Position numbers and translations under genes: made by a program. The notes beneath the pieces were generated by a model. It ran no database searches. It had not been told where the DNA came from and was given only the letters and a program-made list of their open reading frames with translations. 59,984 bases of DNA from SIG452 sp045631485 (GTDB lineage: Bacteria > Bacillota > Clostridia > UMGS1840), in contig JAZQUU010000030.1 in the NCBI GenBank assembly GCA_045631485.1, positions 1 to 59,984 on the forward strand, given 5' to 3'. Positions 16,373-24,475 of the stretch are shown one piece after another; within the stretch, counting starts at the first letter, position 1; each line of letters starts with the position of its first letter.

Positions 16373-17557
16373 ATGCAATATCATATTTCCGACACCATGA
16401 AAACTATGCAAGGCTCTGCCATTCGTGAAATGTTTAAAACCATGGCAAAACCCGGCATCATCTCTTTTGCGGGAGGAAATCCCTCTCCCTTAACTTTCCC
16501 CGTGGATGAAATCAAAGAAATCGCTCAAAAGGTGTTAACCGAAATGCCCTCCTTATGCCTGCAGTACGGTATTACCGAAGGCTACACTCCTTTGATTGAG
16601 CAGGTGGAAGCCCGTCTTAAGAAACAGGGCATCTATCGGGAAGGCAACAACACCATTATCACCACCGGCGGTCAGCAGGGGTTGGATTTGGCAGTAAAAA
16701 GCATTTTAAATCCCGGTGATACCATCATCGTGGAAGAACCCAGCTTTATCGGTGCGTTAAACTCTTTCCGTACCTACGGTGCCGTGTTAAAAGGGGTACC
16801 CGTGAAAGAAGACGGGATGGATATGGAAAAATTAGAGGAAATCTTAAAATCGGACGACAGAGTTCGCATCATTTATGTGATTCCCACCTTCCAGAATCCC
16901 ACCGGCATCACCATGAGTTTGGAAAAAAGAAAGAAACTGCTTTCTTTGGCATATCAGTATAATGTGGTGATTTTTGAAGATAATCCCTACGGCGAGCTTC
17001 GTTTCAAAGGGGAAAACGTGCCCACCTTAAAATCTATGGATACCGAAAATGCGGTGATGTATTTTGGTTCCTTCTCCAAAATTTTAGCACCCGGACTTCG
17101 TCTTGGCTTCACCCACGGTATTCCCCAGATTATGGAAAAAATGGTGGTTGCAAAGCAGGTTAACGACGTGCATACCAACTTACTTACCCAGGTCATTGCT
17201 TCCGAATGGTTAAAAACCTGCGATATTGATGCACATATCGGCAAAGCAAGAGAACTCTACGGTCATCAGTGCGAACTGATGCTCTCCGAAATGGACAAAC
17301 ATTTCCCCAAAGCGGTGAAATATACCCGTCCCGAAGGCGGCTTATTTATCTGGTGTACCTTGCCGGAAGGAATGGACGCCGCAGGTATCGTGAAAAAAGG
17401 CGTGGAAAAGAACGTGGCATTTGTCCCCGGCTCCAACTTTATGACCGATATGAGTAAACCCTGTAACTGCTTCCGCTTAAATTATTCCACCATGACTGAC
17501 GAAAAGATTGTTGAGGGTATTGGAATTTTGGCAGACGTGTTAAAGGAAAACTTGTAA
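16373..17557 (+). CDS. PLP-dependent aminotransferase of the 2-aminoadipate/MocR type
   Basis: 394 residues, class I fold. Seen: ISFAGGNPSPLTFP near the N-terminus, TTGGQQGLDLAVK (cofactor phosphate site), VIPTFQNPTG, FEDNPYGEL with the ring-stacking Asp, and SFSKILAPGLRLGF with the PLP lysine. The pattern matches LysN/aromatic aminotransferase-like proteins that resemble the catalytic part of MocR regulators. It has no helix-turn-helix domain. Substrate is undetermined: 2-aminoadipate, aromatic or branched amino acids are all possible. AGAAAGGAAG precedes the ATG. It follows rnc by 29 bp. Confidence 0.88.
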   Translation: MQYHISDTMKTMQGSAIREMFKTMAKPGIISFAGGNPSPLTFPVDEIKEIAQKVLTEMPSLCLQYGITEGYTPLIEQVEARLKKQGIYREGNNTIITTGGQQGLDLAVKSILNPGDTIIVEEPSFIGALNSFRTYGAVLKGVPVKEDGMDMEKLEEILKSDDRVRIIYVIPTFQNPTGITMSLEKRKKLLSLAYQYNVVIFEDNPYGELRFKGENVPTLKSMDTENAVMYFGSFSKILAPGLRLGFTHGIPQIMEKMVVAKQVNDVHTNLLTQVIASEWLKTCDIDAHIGKARELYGHQCELMLSEMDKHFPKAVKYTRPEGGLFIWCTLPEGMDAAGIVKKGVEKNVAFVPGSNFMTDMSKPCNCFRLNYSTMTDEKIVEGIGILADVLKENL

Positions 17558-17576
17558 GGAAAACGAAAACAAAAAT

Positions 17577-17645
17577 GTAGGGGACGGTGCCCACACCGTC
17601 CCGTGATAAGATAAAAAACGGACAGATGTGGGCATCTGTCCCTAC
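17577..17645. repeat. Family C element
   Basis: GTAGGGGACGGTG-CCCA-CACCGTCCCG, 16-bp spacer, CGGACAGATG-TGGG-CATCTGTCCCTAC. It lies between the aminotransferase stop and the trpS ribosome site. The left stem differs from the copy at 15553 by paired (compensating) changes. Confidence 0.82.
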
Positions 17646-17661
17646 AACGAGGATGAAAACT

Positions 17662-18678
17662 ATGGAAAATACAGAAAAAATTGAAAGAAAAAAACGAATT
17701 TTTTCGGGCATTCAGCCCTCCGGACATATCACCATCGGTAACTATATCGGTGCGTTGAAAAACTGGGTGAAATTGCAGGATGAATACGACTGTGCCTACT
17801 GCGTGGTGGATATGCACGCTATTACCGTTCGTCAGAATCCTGCGGATCTCCGAAAACGTTGCTTAGACTTTTTGACCCAGTATATCGCTTGCGGATTGGA
17901 CCCTGAGAAAAACATTATGTTTATGCAGTCCCATAACCCTGCTCATGCGGAGTTGGCTTGGGTTTTGATGTGCAATTCCTATATGGGTGAATTATCCCGT
18001 ATGACCCAGTTTAAGGATAAAACCAAAAACAAGCAGAATGAATCCATCGGTGCAGGTCTGTTTACCTATCCTGTGTTAATGGCGGCAGACATTCTGTTAT
18101 ACGGCACCGACCTGGTACCTGTTGGTATCGACCAGATGCAGCATCTGGAGCTGGCTCGTGATATTGCCATCCGTTTTAATAACCATTACGGTGACACCTT
18201 CACCGTTCCCGAAGGCTATATCTCCAAAACAGGCGCAAAAATTATGAGTTTGCAGGAACCCACCAAAAAGATGTCCAAATCCGATGAAAACCCCAAAGCT
18301 TTTATCACCGTAACCGATGATCCGGATTCCATCACCAAAAAAATCAAGTCTGCGGTGACCGACAGCGATATGAGAATTTGCCGTGGGGAAGGCAAAGAGG
18401 GTATCGAAAACTTAATGAGCATTATGGGTGCCATCACCGGCAAGTCCTTTGAAGAAATCGAAGCCGAATACCAGGGCAAAAACTACGGTATTTTTAAATC
18501 CGATGTGGCAGAATGTGTGGTGGAAGAGCTGCGTCCCGTAAGAGAAAAATACTTGCAGCTGCAGGGCGATAAGGCGTATCTGGAACAGATTTATAAACAG
18601 GGCGCCGAAAAAGCCTGTCTTGCATCTCGCAAAATTTTAAGAAAAGTGTATAAGAAAATTGGCTTTATCGAACGGTAA
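17662..18678 (+). CDS. trpS: Tryptophan--tRNA ligase
   Basis: 338 residues, full length. Class I synthetase that charges tRNA-Trp. Seen: N-terminal GIQPSGHITIGNYIGAL (HIGH-type motif), DMHAITV, VPVGIDQMQHLELARDI, and the KMSKSDEN loop. ATG at 17662 is favoured over an in-frame ATG at 17653, because GAGGATG (17649-17655) works as ribosome site only for the former. It sits just past a family C element. A leader peptide or T-box is not apparent upstream, where one is common in Bacillota. Confidence 0.96.
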   Translation: MENTEKIERKKRIFSGIQPSGHITIGNYIGALKNWVKLQDEYDCAYCVVDMHAITVRQNPADLRKRCLDFLTQYIACGLDPEKNIMFMQSHNPAHAELAWVLMCNSYMGELSRMTQFKDKTKNKQNESIGAGLFTYPVLMAADILLYGTDLVPVGIDQMQHLELARDIAIRFNNHYGDTFTVPEGYISKTGAKIMSLQEPTKKMSKSDENPKAFITVTDDPDSITKKIKSAVTDSDMRICRGEGKEGIENLMSIMGAITGKSFEEIEAEYQGKNYGIFKSDVAECVVEELRPVREKYLQLQGDKAYLEQIYKQGAEKACLASRKILRKVYKKIGFIER

Positions 18679-18706
18679 AAAGCCTGATAAAACAAACAAC
18701 ATATGA

Positions 18707-19148
18707 GCCTTCCCCTCGAGGGGAAGGGGGACCGCTTGCGGTGGATGAGGTGGTTTAAAGTGAATTTATTTTCGAATCAAAAATTAACTGATTATGCCAA
18801 ATCCCTCCGCAAAGAAATGACCAAAGAAGAACGGCATCTATGGTATGATTTTTTAAAGCAATTACCAATGACCGTCAATCGGCAAAAAGTGATTGGTAAC
18901 TATATTGTTGATTTTTATATTGCATCATCCAAGCTGGTGATTGAATTGGACGGTAGCCAGCATTTTGATGATAAAGGCAAAGCACAGGATTCCCAGAGAG
19001 ATTCTGATTTGAGGGCATTGGGAATTACTGTATTGCGATATTCCAATTTGGATATTAACAAAAATTTTCGGGGTGTCTGCTTGGATATTTTAAATCATTT
19101 AGACACCTCATCAGTCACTTCGTGACAGCTTCCCCTCAAGGGGAAGCC
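18707..19148 (+). mobile_element. Compact D element enclosing a DUF559 nuclease gene
   Basis: Left end 18707-18753: GCCTTCCCCTCGAGGGGAAGG, hairpin ACCGC-TTG-CGGT, then GGATGAGGTGG. Right end 19104-19148: CACCTCATC, hairpin GTCAC-TTC-GTGAC, then CTTCCCCTCAAGGGGAAG. The ends are inverted copies with the same layout but different inner hairpins. The enclosed gene takes its ribosome site from the left end and its stop codon from the right end. Solo ends and gene-less pairs occur elsewhere in the window. That it moves is inference; no target duplication was established. Confidence 0.6.
18760..19125 (+). CDS. DUF559 family endonuclease-like protein
   Basis: 121 residues. DUF559 proteins have a Vsr/restriction-type PD-(D/E)xK fold. 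Seen: KSLRKEMTKEERHLWYDFLK, the NRQKVIGNYIVDFY segment with the first acidic residue, VIELDGSQH with the E-x-D pair, and the C-terminal ALGITVLRYSNLDI. Catalytic-type residues look intact. A GTG start at 18760 is preferred because GAGG in the D left end (18747-18750) lies 9 bp upstream; an in-frame ATG at 18745 lies inside the repeat. The last residues (DTSSVTS) and stop come from the right repeat. Function in the cell is unknown: mobility, repair or defence are possible. Confidence 0.8.
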   Translation: MNLFSNQKLTDYAKSLRKEMTKEERHLWYDFLKQLPMTVNRQKVIGNYIVDFYIASSKLVIELDGSQHFDDKGKAQDSQRDSDLRALGITVLRYSNLDINKNFRGVCLDILNHLDTSSVTS

Positions 19149-19185
19149 TTAAACAAACTATAAATTTAATAAAGGAGTATTCACC

Positions 19186-20178
19186 ATGAACAAATACATT
19201 GGTCATCCCTCTCAGCTGGGAGGGATTGAAGAAGTAACCTTAGCAAAAGGAAAAGGCAAAGGCATGAACCTGCTTCAGATTAAAAACACCAAGGCAATCG
19301 ACTTAACCTTAGTGTGTGACAGATGTATGGATATGTCCCGCTTATCCTACAAAGGCGTGAACTTAGGATGGTTCTCTCCCTCCGGCTATATGGCACCGGG
19401 TCTTTATGATGATGCCAAAGGCAAAGGGTTCCTGCAGAACTTTTTTGCAGGCTTTATGACCACCTGCGGTTTAACTGCCGTGGGCGGTTCCGTGGAAGAT
19501 GACGGGGAAAACACCCCTATGCACGGCTTAATTTCCAATACCCCTTGCGATAGCTACAATTATTGGGAAACCGAAGACGAAATCATCGTGGAAGCAACCG
19601 TAACCGAAGCGTCTTTGTTTGCTTGCCATACTCAGATGAAACGTACTTATAAAATCTCCAAAACCGAAGATAAAATCACCTTATCCGACGTGATTACCAA
19701 TATCGGTAACAAAACTGCACCCTCTCAGGTGCTCTATCATATCAATATCGGCTATCCCCTTTTATCCGAAGCTGCAAAAGTGATGATTCCCGAAATTTCC
19801 AGTAAACCCACTTTAGAGCGTTTCCAACCCAAATACGATATGAGAAAAATCGTGGAAAAACCCCAGGCAGGTTTCCAGGAAGAATGTTATCTTTACGATG
19901 TGAAAGAGGAAACTGCAGGCAAAGCAAAAATCGGTATGTATAACCCCGATTCCAAAGTGGGCTTCACCATGACCTTCACCAAAGATTCCCTCCCCTTCTT
20001 AACCGAATGGAAAATGATGGGTGAATACGAATACGTTATGGGCTTAGAACCCGGTAACGCTTGGCCCATCGGCAGAAAAGTGATGCGTGAAACCGGCGAA
20101 TTAAAATTCTTGGAACCCGGCGAATCCATTCGCACTGAGATTATCTTAGAATTTACCGACAAAGACTTTGACCTCTAA
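19186..20178 (+). CDS. DUF4432 / aldose 1-epimerase-like protein
   Basis: 330 residues. The sequence matches the DUF4432 branch of the galactose mutarotase-like beta-sandwich superfamily, whose members bind sugars. Seen: LTLVCDRCMDMSRLSYKGVNLGW, GGSVEDDGENTPMHGLISNTP carrying a His, LYHINIGYPLL with a second His, and the C-terminal EPGNAWPIGRK and LEPGESIRTEI. The start has AAAGGAG 8 bp upstream. No sugar operon surrounds it; neighbours are the D element and, convergently, trmB. The exact substrate is unknown and catalysis as an epimerase is inferred only from the fold family. Confidence 0.82.
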   Translation: MNKYIGHPSQLGGIEEVTLAKGKGKGMNLLQIKNTKAIDLTLVCDRCMDMSRLSYKGVNLGWFSPSGYMAPGLYDDAKGKGFLQNFFAGFMTTCGLTAVGGSVEDDGENTPMHGLISNTPCDSYNYWETEDEIIVEATVTEASLFACHTQMKRTYKISKTEDKITLSDVITNIGNKTAPSQVLYHINIGYPLLSEAAKVMIPEISSKPTLERFQPKYDMRKIVEKPQAGFQEECYLYDVKEETAGKAKIGMYNPDSKVGFTMTFTKDSLPFLTEWKMMGEYEYVMGLEPGNAWPIGRKVMRETGELKFLEPGESIRTEIILEFTDKDFDL

Positions 20179-20305
20179 TACGGCTTGTAAAATCGCTTCT
20201 AATCGGTGAAGTTCACCTCTCGGCGTACACGCGGTACGCCTTCGGGTCACCCCTGCGGGTTCACTTTTCCGATTATAACTCGATTTTCCTGCACCTTAGG
20301 TGGTG
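20179..20305 (+). repeat. Family A repeat after the DUF4432 gene
   Basis: Starts at the stop codon (TACGGCTTGTAAAATCGC). Hairpin GGCGTAC-ACGCG-GTACGCC, then TTCGGGTCACCCCTGCGGGTT and an end at TTTTCCTGCACCTTA. Confidence 0.8.
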
Positions 20306-20307
20306 GC

Positions 20308-20446
20308 GGCTTGATAAATGGCGCATTTATAAAGAATAAAGAAGAAATAATAAATAATAAAAAAGGTGGCGGGCAAAGCCCGCATTACAATGTGCCCAAA
20401 GGGCACCACCAATTTTATTCTTTATTCTCTATTATTTATTATTTCA
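20308..20446. repeat. Fragment of A followed by a full B element
   Basis: GGCTTGATAAATGGCGCA (20308-20325) is the 5' phrase of repeat A. B arms and GGTGGCGGGC-AAA-GCCCGC...GTGCCC-AAA-GGGCACCACC follow. The AT arms again form a long inverted repeat. Confidence 0.72.
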
Positions 20447-20450
20447 TCAA

Positions 20451-20483
20451 AAAAGACGAGATTCATATTGAATCTCGTCTTTT
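20451..20483. terminator. Bidirectional terminator, DUF4432 gene / trmB
   Basis: AAAAGACGAGATTCA (20451-20465) pairs with TGAATCTCGTCTTTT (20469-20483): 15 bp with A- and T-runs at both ends, between convergent genes. Confidence 0.85.
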
Positions 20484-20486
20484 GGT

Positions 20487-21149
20487 TTATGTCCTGAATT
20501 TTGCCACCAATTTCTGTATGGGATATCCCATTCCCGAAAACCGTCTTTCGTATTCGGTCATAATGTTTCCCTCGGGATATTCTTTGTGCAAATCAAAGGT
20601 TAAAAGGAGCCATTCCATGCCGTATTCTTTGGTTTCGAGTAATGAAAAACGGAATAAGCGCACATTGTCCGTTTTAAAATGGATTTCCCCGCCTTTTACC
20701 AGCACGGTTTCGTACTTCTTTAAAAACAGTTTATGGGTTAGGCGTTTTCTTCTGTGTCTGCCTTTGGGCCAGGGGTCGGAAAAGTTTAAATAAATCCGTT
20801 CAATACTGCCCGGTGCAAACATAGAATCCAACAAATTGGCGTCTAAGTTTGCAAAACGCAGGTTGGAAATCCCTTCCGATTTGGTTGCCGCAATGGCGAT
20901 AACATCAGCACATTTTTCAAAAGCAATATAATTGATATGGGGATTTTCTTTTGCTAAGGTGGTAATAAAATCGCCTTTGCCGGCTCCGATTTCAATATGG
21001 ACGGGATTTTTGTTGCCGAAAATTGCTTCAAAGTCAATATAATCCTGCACCGTGGGTTCTTCCGATGCTTGCACATCGGAAAAATCCAGGAAAAAATCTT
21101 TATAAAATTCTAATCTGGTGGGGGTATTTTTTTTCTTTCGTAACCGCAT
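20487..21149 (-). CDS. trmB: tRNA (guanine-46-N7) methyltransferase
   Basis: 220 residues, usual length. SAM-dependent methylation of G46 in the tRNA variable loop. Seen: N-terminal MRLRKKKNTPTRLEFYKDFF, SAM site VHIEIGAGKGDFI, YIAFEKCADVI, and the catalytic/tRNA segment LNFSDPWPKGRHRRKRLTH. The start at 21149 has AAGGA about 11 bp upstream; a longer frame to 21212 would cover that ribosome site. It is transcribed towards the DUF4432 gene, and the two share the terminator at 20451. Confidence 0.95.
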   Translation of the reverse strand: MRLRKKKNTPTRLEFYKDFFLDFSDVQASEEPTVQDYIDFEAIFGNKNPVHIEIGAGKGDFITTLAKENPHINYIAFEKCADVIAIAATKSEGISNLRFANLDANLLDSMFAPGSIERIYLNFSDPWPKGRHRRKRLTHKLFLKKYETVLVKGGEIHFKTDNVRLFRFSLLETKEYGMEWLLLTFDLHKEYPEGNIMTEYERRFSGMGYPIQKLVAKFRT

Positions 21150-21259
21150 TGTCAAACAATTCCTTTTCTTAGTGTTCTTTCGTATTTTATCATAAACCTT
21201 GTAAAAATACAATAGATTTTTCCGAAAAATCGGGAAGAGCCACTCATTTTCTTTTCATT

Positions 21260-21345
21260 TGTCAAAGAAAATCGAACGGTTTTTCAAAAATTTTTTGATT
21301 TCCCGACAGATTGCAACACCTTTTTCAGAAAATTCGTGTTATACT
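21260..21345 (+). promoter_or_regulatory. Candidate Spo0A-type promoter of spoIIE
   Basis: TTGCAA (21311-21316) and TATACT (21340-21345) are separated by 23 bp, too long for plain sigma-A. They resemble B. subtilis spoIIG/spoIIE promoters, which have 21-22 bp spacers and need Spo0A. TGTCAAA at 21260-21266 is one base from the 0A box TGTCGAA. The link to Spo0A is inference. Confidence 0.45.
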
Positions 21346-21383
21346 GATGCAAATTGGAAAAAATTGGAAAAGGAGTGATTGTT

Positions 21384-23729
21384 GTGGGAGTTGGCACCCT
21401 CTTAAAAACTGCCGCAAAAAAAACCATACAAAAAGAAACAAAAGAAACAAAAGAACCGAAAAAACTAAAAAAACCGAAAAAAAGCCGTCACCGTCACAAT
21501 GTGGCGGAAACGGTACTGATGGGATTACTTCATTTTTTCCTGGCGTTTTTTATCAGTCGGACAAGTCTGTTTTTTGATCGCTTTGCCATGGTGCCGTTCG
21601 GCGGTTCCGTTTTATTGGCAACGGGAGGAAGTCTTGCCGCCTATGTTGGTACTATGTTGGGAAGCTACACCTTAGGCGGTTACGAAACCATGGGTGCCGT
21701 AAGCCTTTGCTTTCTTTTGAAAACAATCCTCAGAAAAGAGCGGTTTGACCCGGTTTTTCTCTTTGTTTCCTATGCAACTCTTTCTGCTGCAATGATGCTC
21801 GGAGCTTCTCCATTGCCTGCGGATATTATTGTAACAAGTATTTCTCTGATGCTGAGTGTTTCGGGATATTACATCATAAAAAAAGCCTATCGTGCTCAGT
21901 TTGTGAAAGCGCAGGGTTTAAAATTCACCAAAGATGAAACCTATTGCTCCTTGTTTTTGCTCTTTGCACTGCTTGCGGGAATCCGTTCCGAAACGGTGGT
22001 TTTTCTGGTAAGGCTCCACGATGTGCTCACCTTCTGGATGATTGCCCGTGCCGCATACAGCTTCGGAATCGGAGGCGGTGCCGCAACGGGAGCCGTTTTG
22101 GGAATCCTTTCGGGACGCCCTATGGAATTTGCCGCATTATCCATGTCGGTGTATTCTCTGTTTGGTTTTTTTACGGGAATTTTCTCCAAATTCAATAAGA
22201 TTACGGCACTTTTGGGATTCTTCTTTTCCTATGTGTTTGCCGCCGCGTATTTTCCCCAAACGGCGAATCTGGTGTCTTATCGTGACATTCTTTTGGCAGG
22301 CTTTTTGTTTCTTCTCACGCCTGACGGACTGTTGGAGCCCTATTTTGACCGTTACCGTGAGGGCACTCCCGTGGCAGACAAGCTTGCATCCGAAAACGCC
22401 ATCACCGTGGGAAGATTAGACCGTCTCGCCCGTTCTTTTTCGGGCTTGTCCGCAGAGCTTGGCCGTCACGAAAAAAAGCTGGAGACGGCATCAACGGTCA
22501 ACCAACAGACCCTTTATGACTTTGTGGGAGAACGGCTTTGCCGCAGTTGCAGTTTAAAGCGTGCCTGTTGGCAGGAGCATTTTGCCGAAACCTCCGAGGG
22601 GTTGACCTGCGGGATGAACCGTCTTGCCAAAAACGGAAGCTTATCCCAAAAGCATTTCCCCGAAAGCTTCCGAAAACGGTGTGTCAAAGGGGAAAAGCTG
22701 ACCGATATTTTAAAAAATTTTTATGAAATTTCCCGTTTGAATGCTTTTTGGAAACACCGTCTTTCCGAAAATACTCACGCTTATCGGGAGCAGTTTCTGG
22801 AGCTTTCCGACATTATCTGTCAACTGAAGCGGAATATGGAAACCAACCGTTATTTTGATGCACCCTTATCGGCGGAATTATACAGTGCCTTGGGAAACGA
22901 GGGGTACCTCATCCGGGAGGTGTCGGTTTTTCATTCTCCCGAGGACCAGTACCTTGTCCGATTGGAAATGTCTCCCTGTAAGTATCACGAAAACTGCTTT
23001 CCCACCTTAGAAAAAATCACAACCGAGCTTCTGGGCGTTCCCATGACGGTAACCGAGGGTTCTTGCGGACGGCGGCAATGCAATCTGTTGTTGACCGAGG
23101 GGGATTTGGGCAATCTTGAACAACGGATTCAAAGCTTTGCCAAAGAGAATTCTTCGGGGGACAGCCATATCATTTCCCGCTTAAGCCGTCATCGGTATCT
23201 GATGGCAATTTCCGACGGAATGGGAACGGGAAAGCGTGCCGGTGAGGTGTCCTCTTCGGTGGTGACTTTATTGGACGAAATGCTTCGGGCAGGCTTTTCG
23301 GGAGAATCGGCGTTTTCCATGCTCAATTCCTTTTTGATTGCTTCCTCCCCTGCCACTGCTACCCTGGATTTTGCCATTGTGGATTTAAAGAAGATGACGG
23401 CAACTCTGGTAAAAACCGGTGCCTGCCCCACCTATTTAAAACGGGGCAACGAGGTGATTTCGGTGGAAAATCCTTCTATGCCTGCGGGCATTCGTTCCAA
23501 AAAACCTTATGTGAAAACCCTGCATCTTTGTGACGGGGATGTGCTTCTGATGATTTCCGACGGTGTGGCGGAAGCGGTTTTGGAAGAAGACTGGGTCTAT
23601 ACTGCCTTGCGGAAATTTCCCACCTGCGATTTATCCGACAATGTGGACCTTCTGGCATCTGCCGCCTATGAGGCAAGTCGGGATCATCCCGATGATATCA
23701 CGGTGTTGGGAGTGAAGATTTTGCCGTAG
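21384..23729 (+). CDS. spoIIE: Stage II sporulation protein E-like phosphatase
   Basis: 781 residues. SpoIIE is a membrane PP2C phosphatase that dephosphorylates the anti-anti-sigma factor SpoIIAA to switch on sigma-F in the forespore, and contacts FtsZ. Domains: basic Lys-rich N-terminus, a run of hydrophobic helices (residues ~45-320), a middle region with a Cys cluster (CRSCSLKRACW), and a C-terminal PP2C domain with SDGMGTGKRAGE, TATLDFAIVDL, KTGACPTYLKRG and ISDGVAEAV plus a final HPDDIT. GTG at 21384 has AAAGGAG 8 bp upstream. The promoter spacing suggests sporulation control. This is the main sign that the organism descends from spore formers. Confidence 0.9.
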   Translation: MGVGTLLKTAAKKTIQKETKETKEPKKLKKPKKSRHRHNVAETVLMGLLHFFLAFFISRTSLFFDRFAMVPFGGSVLLATGGSLAAYVGTMLGSYTLGGYETMGAVSLCFLLKTILRKERFDPVFLFVSYATLSAAMMLGASPLPADIIVTSISLMLSVSGYYIIKKAYRAQFVKAQGLKFTKDETYCSLFLLFALLAGIRSETVVFLVRLHDVLTFWMIARAAYSFGIGGGAATGAVLGILSGRPMEFAALSMSVYSLFGFFTGIFSKFNKITALLGFFFSYVFAAAYFPQTANLVSYRDILLAGFLFLLTPDGLLEPYFDRYREGTPVADKLASENAITVGRLDRLARSFSGLSAELGRHEKKLETASTVNQQTLYDFVGERLCRSCSLKRACWQEHFAETSEGLTCGMNRLAKNGSLSQKHFPESFRKRCVKGEKLTDILKNFYEISRLNAFWKHRLSENTHAYREQFLELSDIICQLKRNMETNRYFDAPLSAELYSALGNEGYLIREVSVFHSPEDQYLVRLEMSPCKYHENCFPTLEKITTELLGVPMTVTEGSCGRRQCNLLLTEGDLGNLEQRIQSFAKENSSGDSHIISRLSRHRYLMAISDGMGTGKRAGEVSSSVVTLLDEMLRAGFSGESAFSMLNSFLIASSPATATLDFAIVDLKKMTATLVKTGACPTYLKRGNEVISVENPSMPAGIRSKKPYVKTLHLCDGDVLLMISDGVAEAVLEEDWVYTALRKFPTCDLSDNVDLLASAAYEASRDHPDDITVLGVKILP

Positions 23730-23740
23730 GCAAAATTTTA

Positions 23741-23858
23741 GTGAATAGTGAAGAATGAATAATGAATCATTGCGGTGGCAGGCGAAGCCTGCATTATGAT
23801 AATGGTTGGCTACGCCAACCCACCATAACTATTCACTCTTCATTATTCTTTATTCATT
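23741..23858. repeat. Family B palindromic element
   Basis: GTGAATAGTGAAGAATGAAT arm, GGTGGCAGGC-GAA-GCCTGC, GGTTGGC-TAC-GCCAACCCACC, complementary arm. The second hairpin is again different from other copies. Confidence 0.8.
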
Positions 23859-23860
23859 AA

Positions 23861-23894
23861 AAAAAAGACTGCAGAAAATCTGCAGTCTTTTTTT
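23861..23894. terminator. Bidirectional terminator, spoIIE / ireB
   Basis: AAAAAAGACTGCAGA (23861-23875), loop, TCTGCAGTCTTTTTTT. Serves both convergent genes. Confidence 0.85.
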
Positions 23895-23901
23895 GTTATG
23901 A

Positions 23902-24141
23902 TTAATTTAAATAGAAGCGGAACAGCTCTTCCAAAATATCGTCTCGTTCCAAACGTCCCATCATAGCTCTTGCACCGTTGTGGCTGGTGATATAAGTGGG
24001 GTCGCCCGAAAGCACGTAACCCACCAGCTGATTGATGGGATTATATCCTTTTTCTTTTAATGCCGCATACACAAAATGCAGAATTTCGTGAATATTTTTT
24101 TCGTCATCTTTGGGAATCTGCACCATTCTGGTTTCGCTCAT
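23902..24141 (-). CDS. ireB: IreB family regulatory phosphoprotein (UPF0297)
   Basis: 79 residues, full length for this small conserved Bacillota protein (YrzL/IreB). In Enterococcus, IreB is phosphorylated by the Ser/Thr kinase IreK and affects cephalosporin resistance. Seen: DILEELFRFYLN at the C-terminus and NPINQLVGYVLSGDPTYITSHNGAR in the middle, both family hallmarks. The ATG at 24141 has AAAGGA 8-9 bp upstream. It normally lies beside ruvX (yqgF) and the DUF1292 gene yrzB; here those two are 11 kb away on the same strand, so the cluster has been split. Confidence 0.92.
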   Translation of the reverse strand: MSETRMVQIPKDDEKNIHEILHFVYAALKEKGYNPINQLVGYVLSGDPTYITSHNGARAMMGRLERDDILEELFRFYLN

Positions 24142-24312
24142 GGGTATCATCCTTTCTGCTTATAGAATCATTTATAAATTCATTATACCATATTTTTTTG
24201 GGGATTTCAACTGTTTTTTCATATTTTTTGGGAGATTTGGCACGAAAAAAGATGCTCCGGGGCACCCTTTTTTGGGAAAAATAAAAAATTTTATAAAAAT
24301 TAACAAAAAAAC

Positions 24313-24341
24313 TTGATTTTTGAAAAAAGGTGTGCTATAAT
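24313..24341 (+). promoter_or_regulatory. rpsB promoter
   Basis: TTGATT (24313-24318), 17 bp, TATAAT (24336-24341). Strong consensus, expected for a ribosomal protein operon. Confidence 0.75.
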
Positions 24342-24347
24342 AGTCGA

Positions 24348-24475
24348 GAATTCGCACGCGCCCTTATACAAACCCGGTGACAAAGTTAAATTTTTTCATG
24401 GCTTTGTTCGTTTGTAAGTAGAGTGTTTCCAATGCTTTACGCGGCGCCGAGGAACAACCAGAAAGGAAAATTATC
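24348..24475 (+). promoter_or_regulatory. Structured rpsB leader
   Basis: About 128 nt of untranslated leader. TACAAAC (24367-24373) pairs with GTTTGTA (24410-24416), and GACAAAG (24479-type element at 24379-24385) pairs with CTTTGTT (24402-24408), giving a bulged stem capped by an A/T loop with CATGG. It may be an autoregulatory site for S2, as in other bacteria; no sequence match to a known S2 leader was identified. Confidence 0.45.

Noticed and set aside
18707..19148. Reading the DUF559 gene as part of a phage or IS element
   Set aside because: No transposase, integrase or phage gene is nearby; only the D ends flank it.
20206..20793. Long plus-strand frame antisense to trmB
   Set aside because: It runs through A and B repeats and the reverse strand of trmB; it has no recognisable domain.
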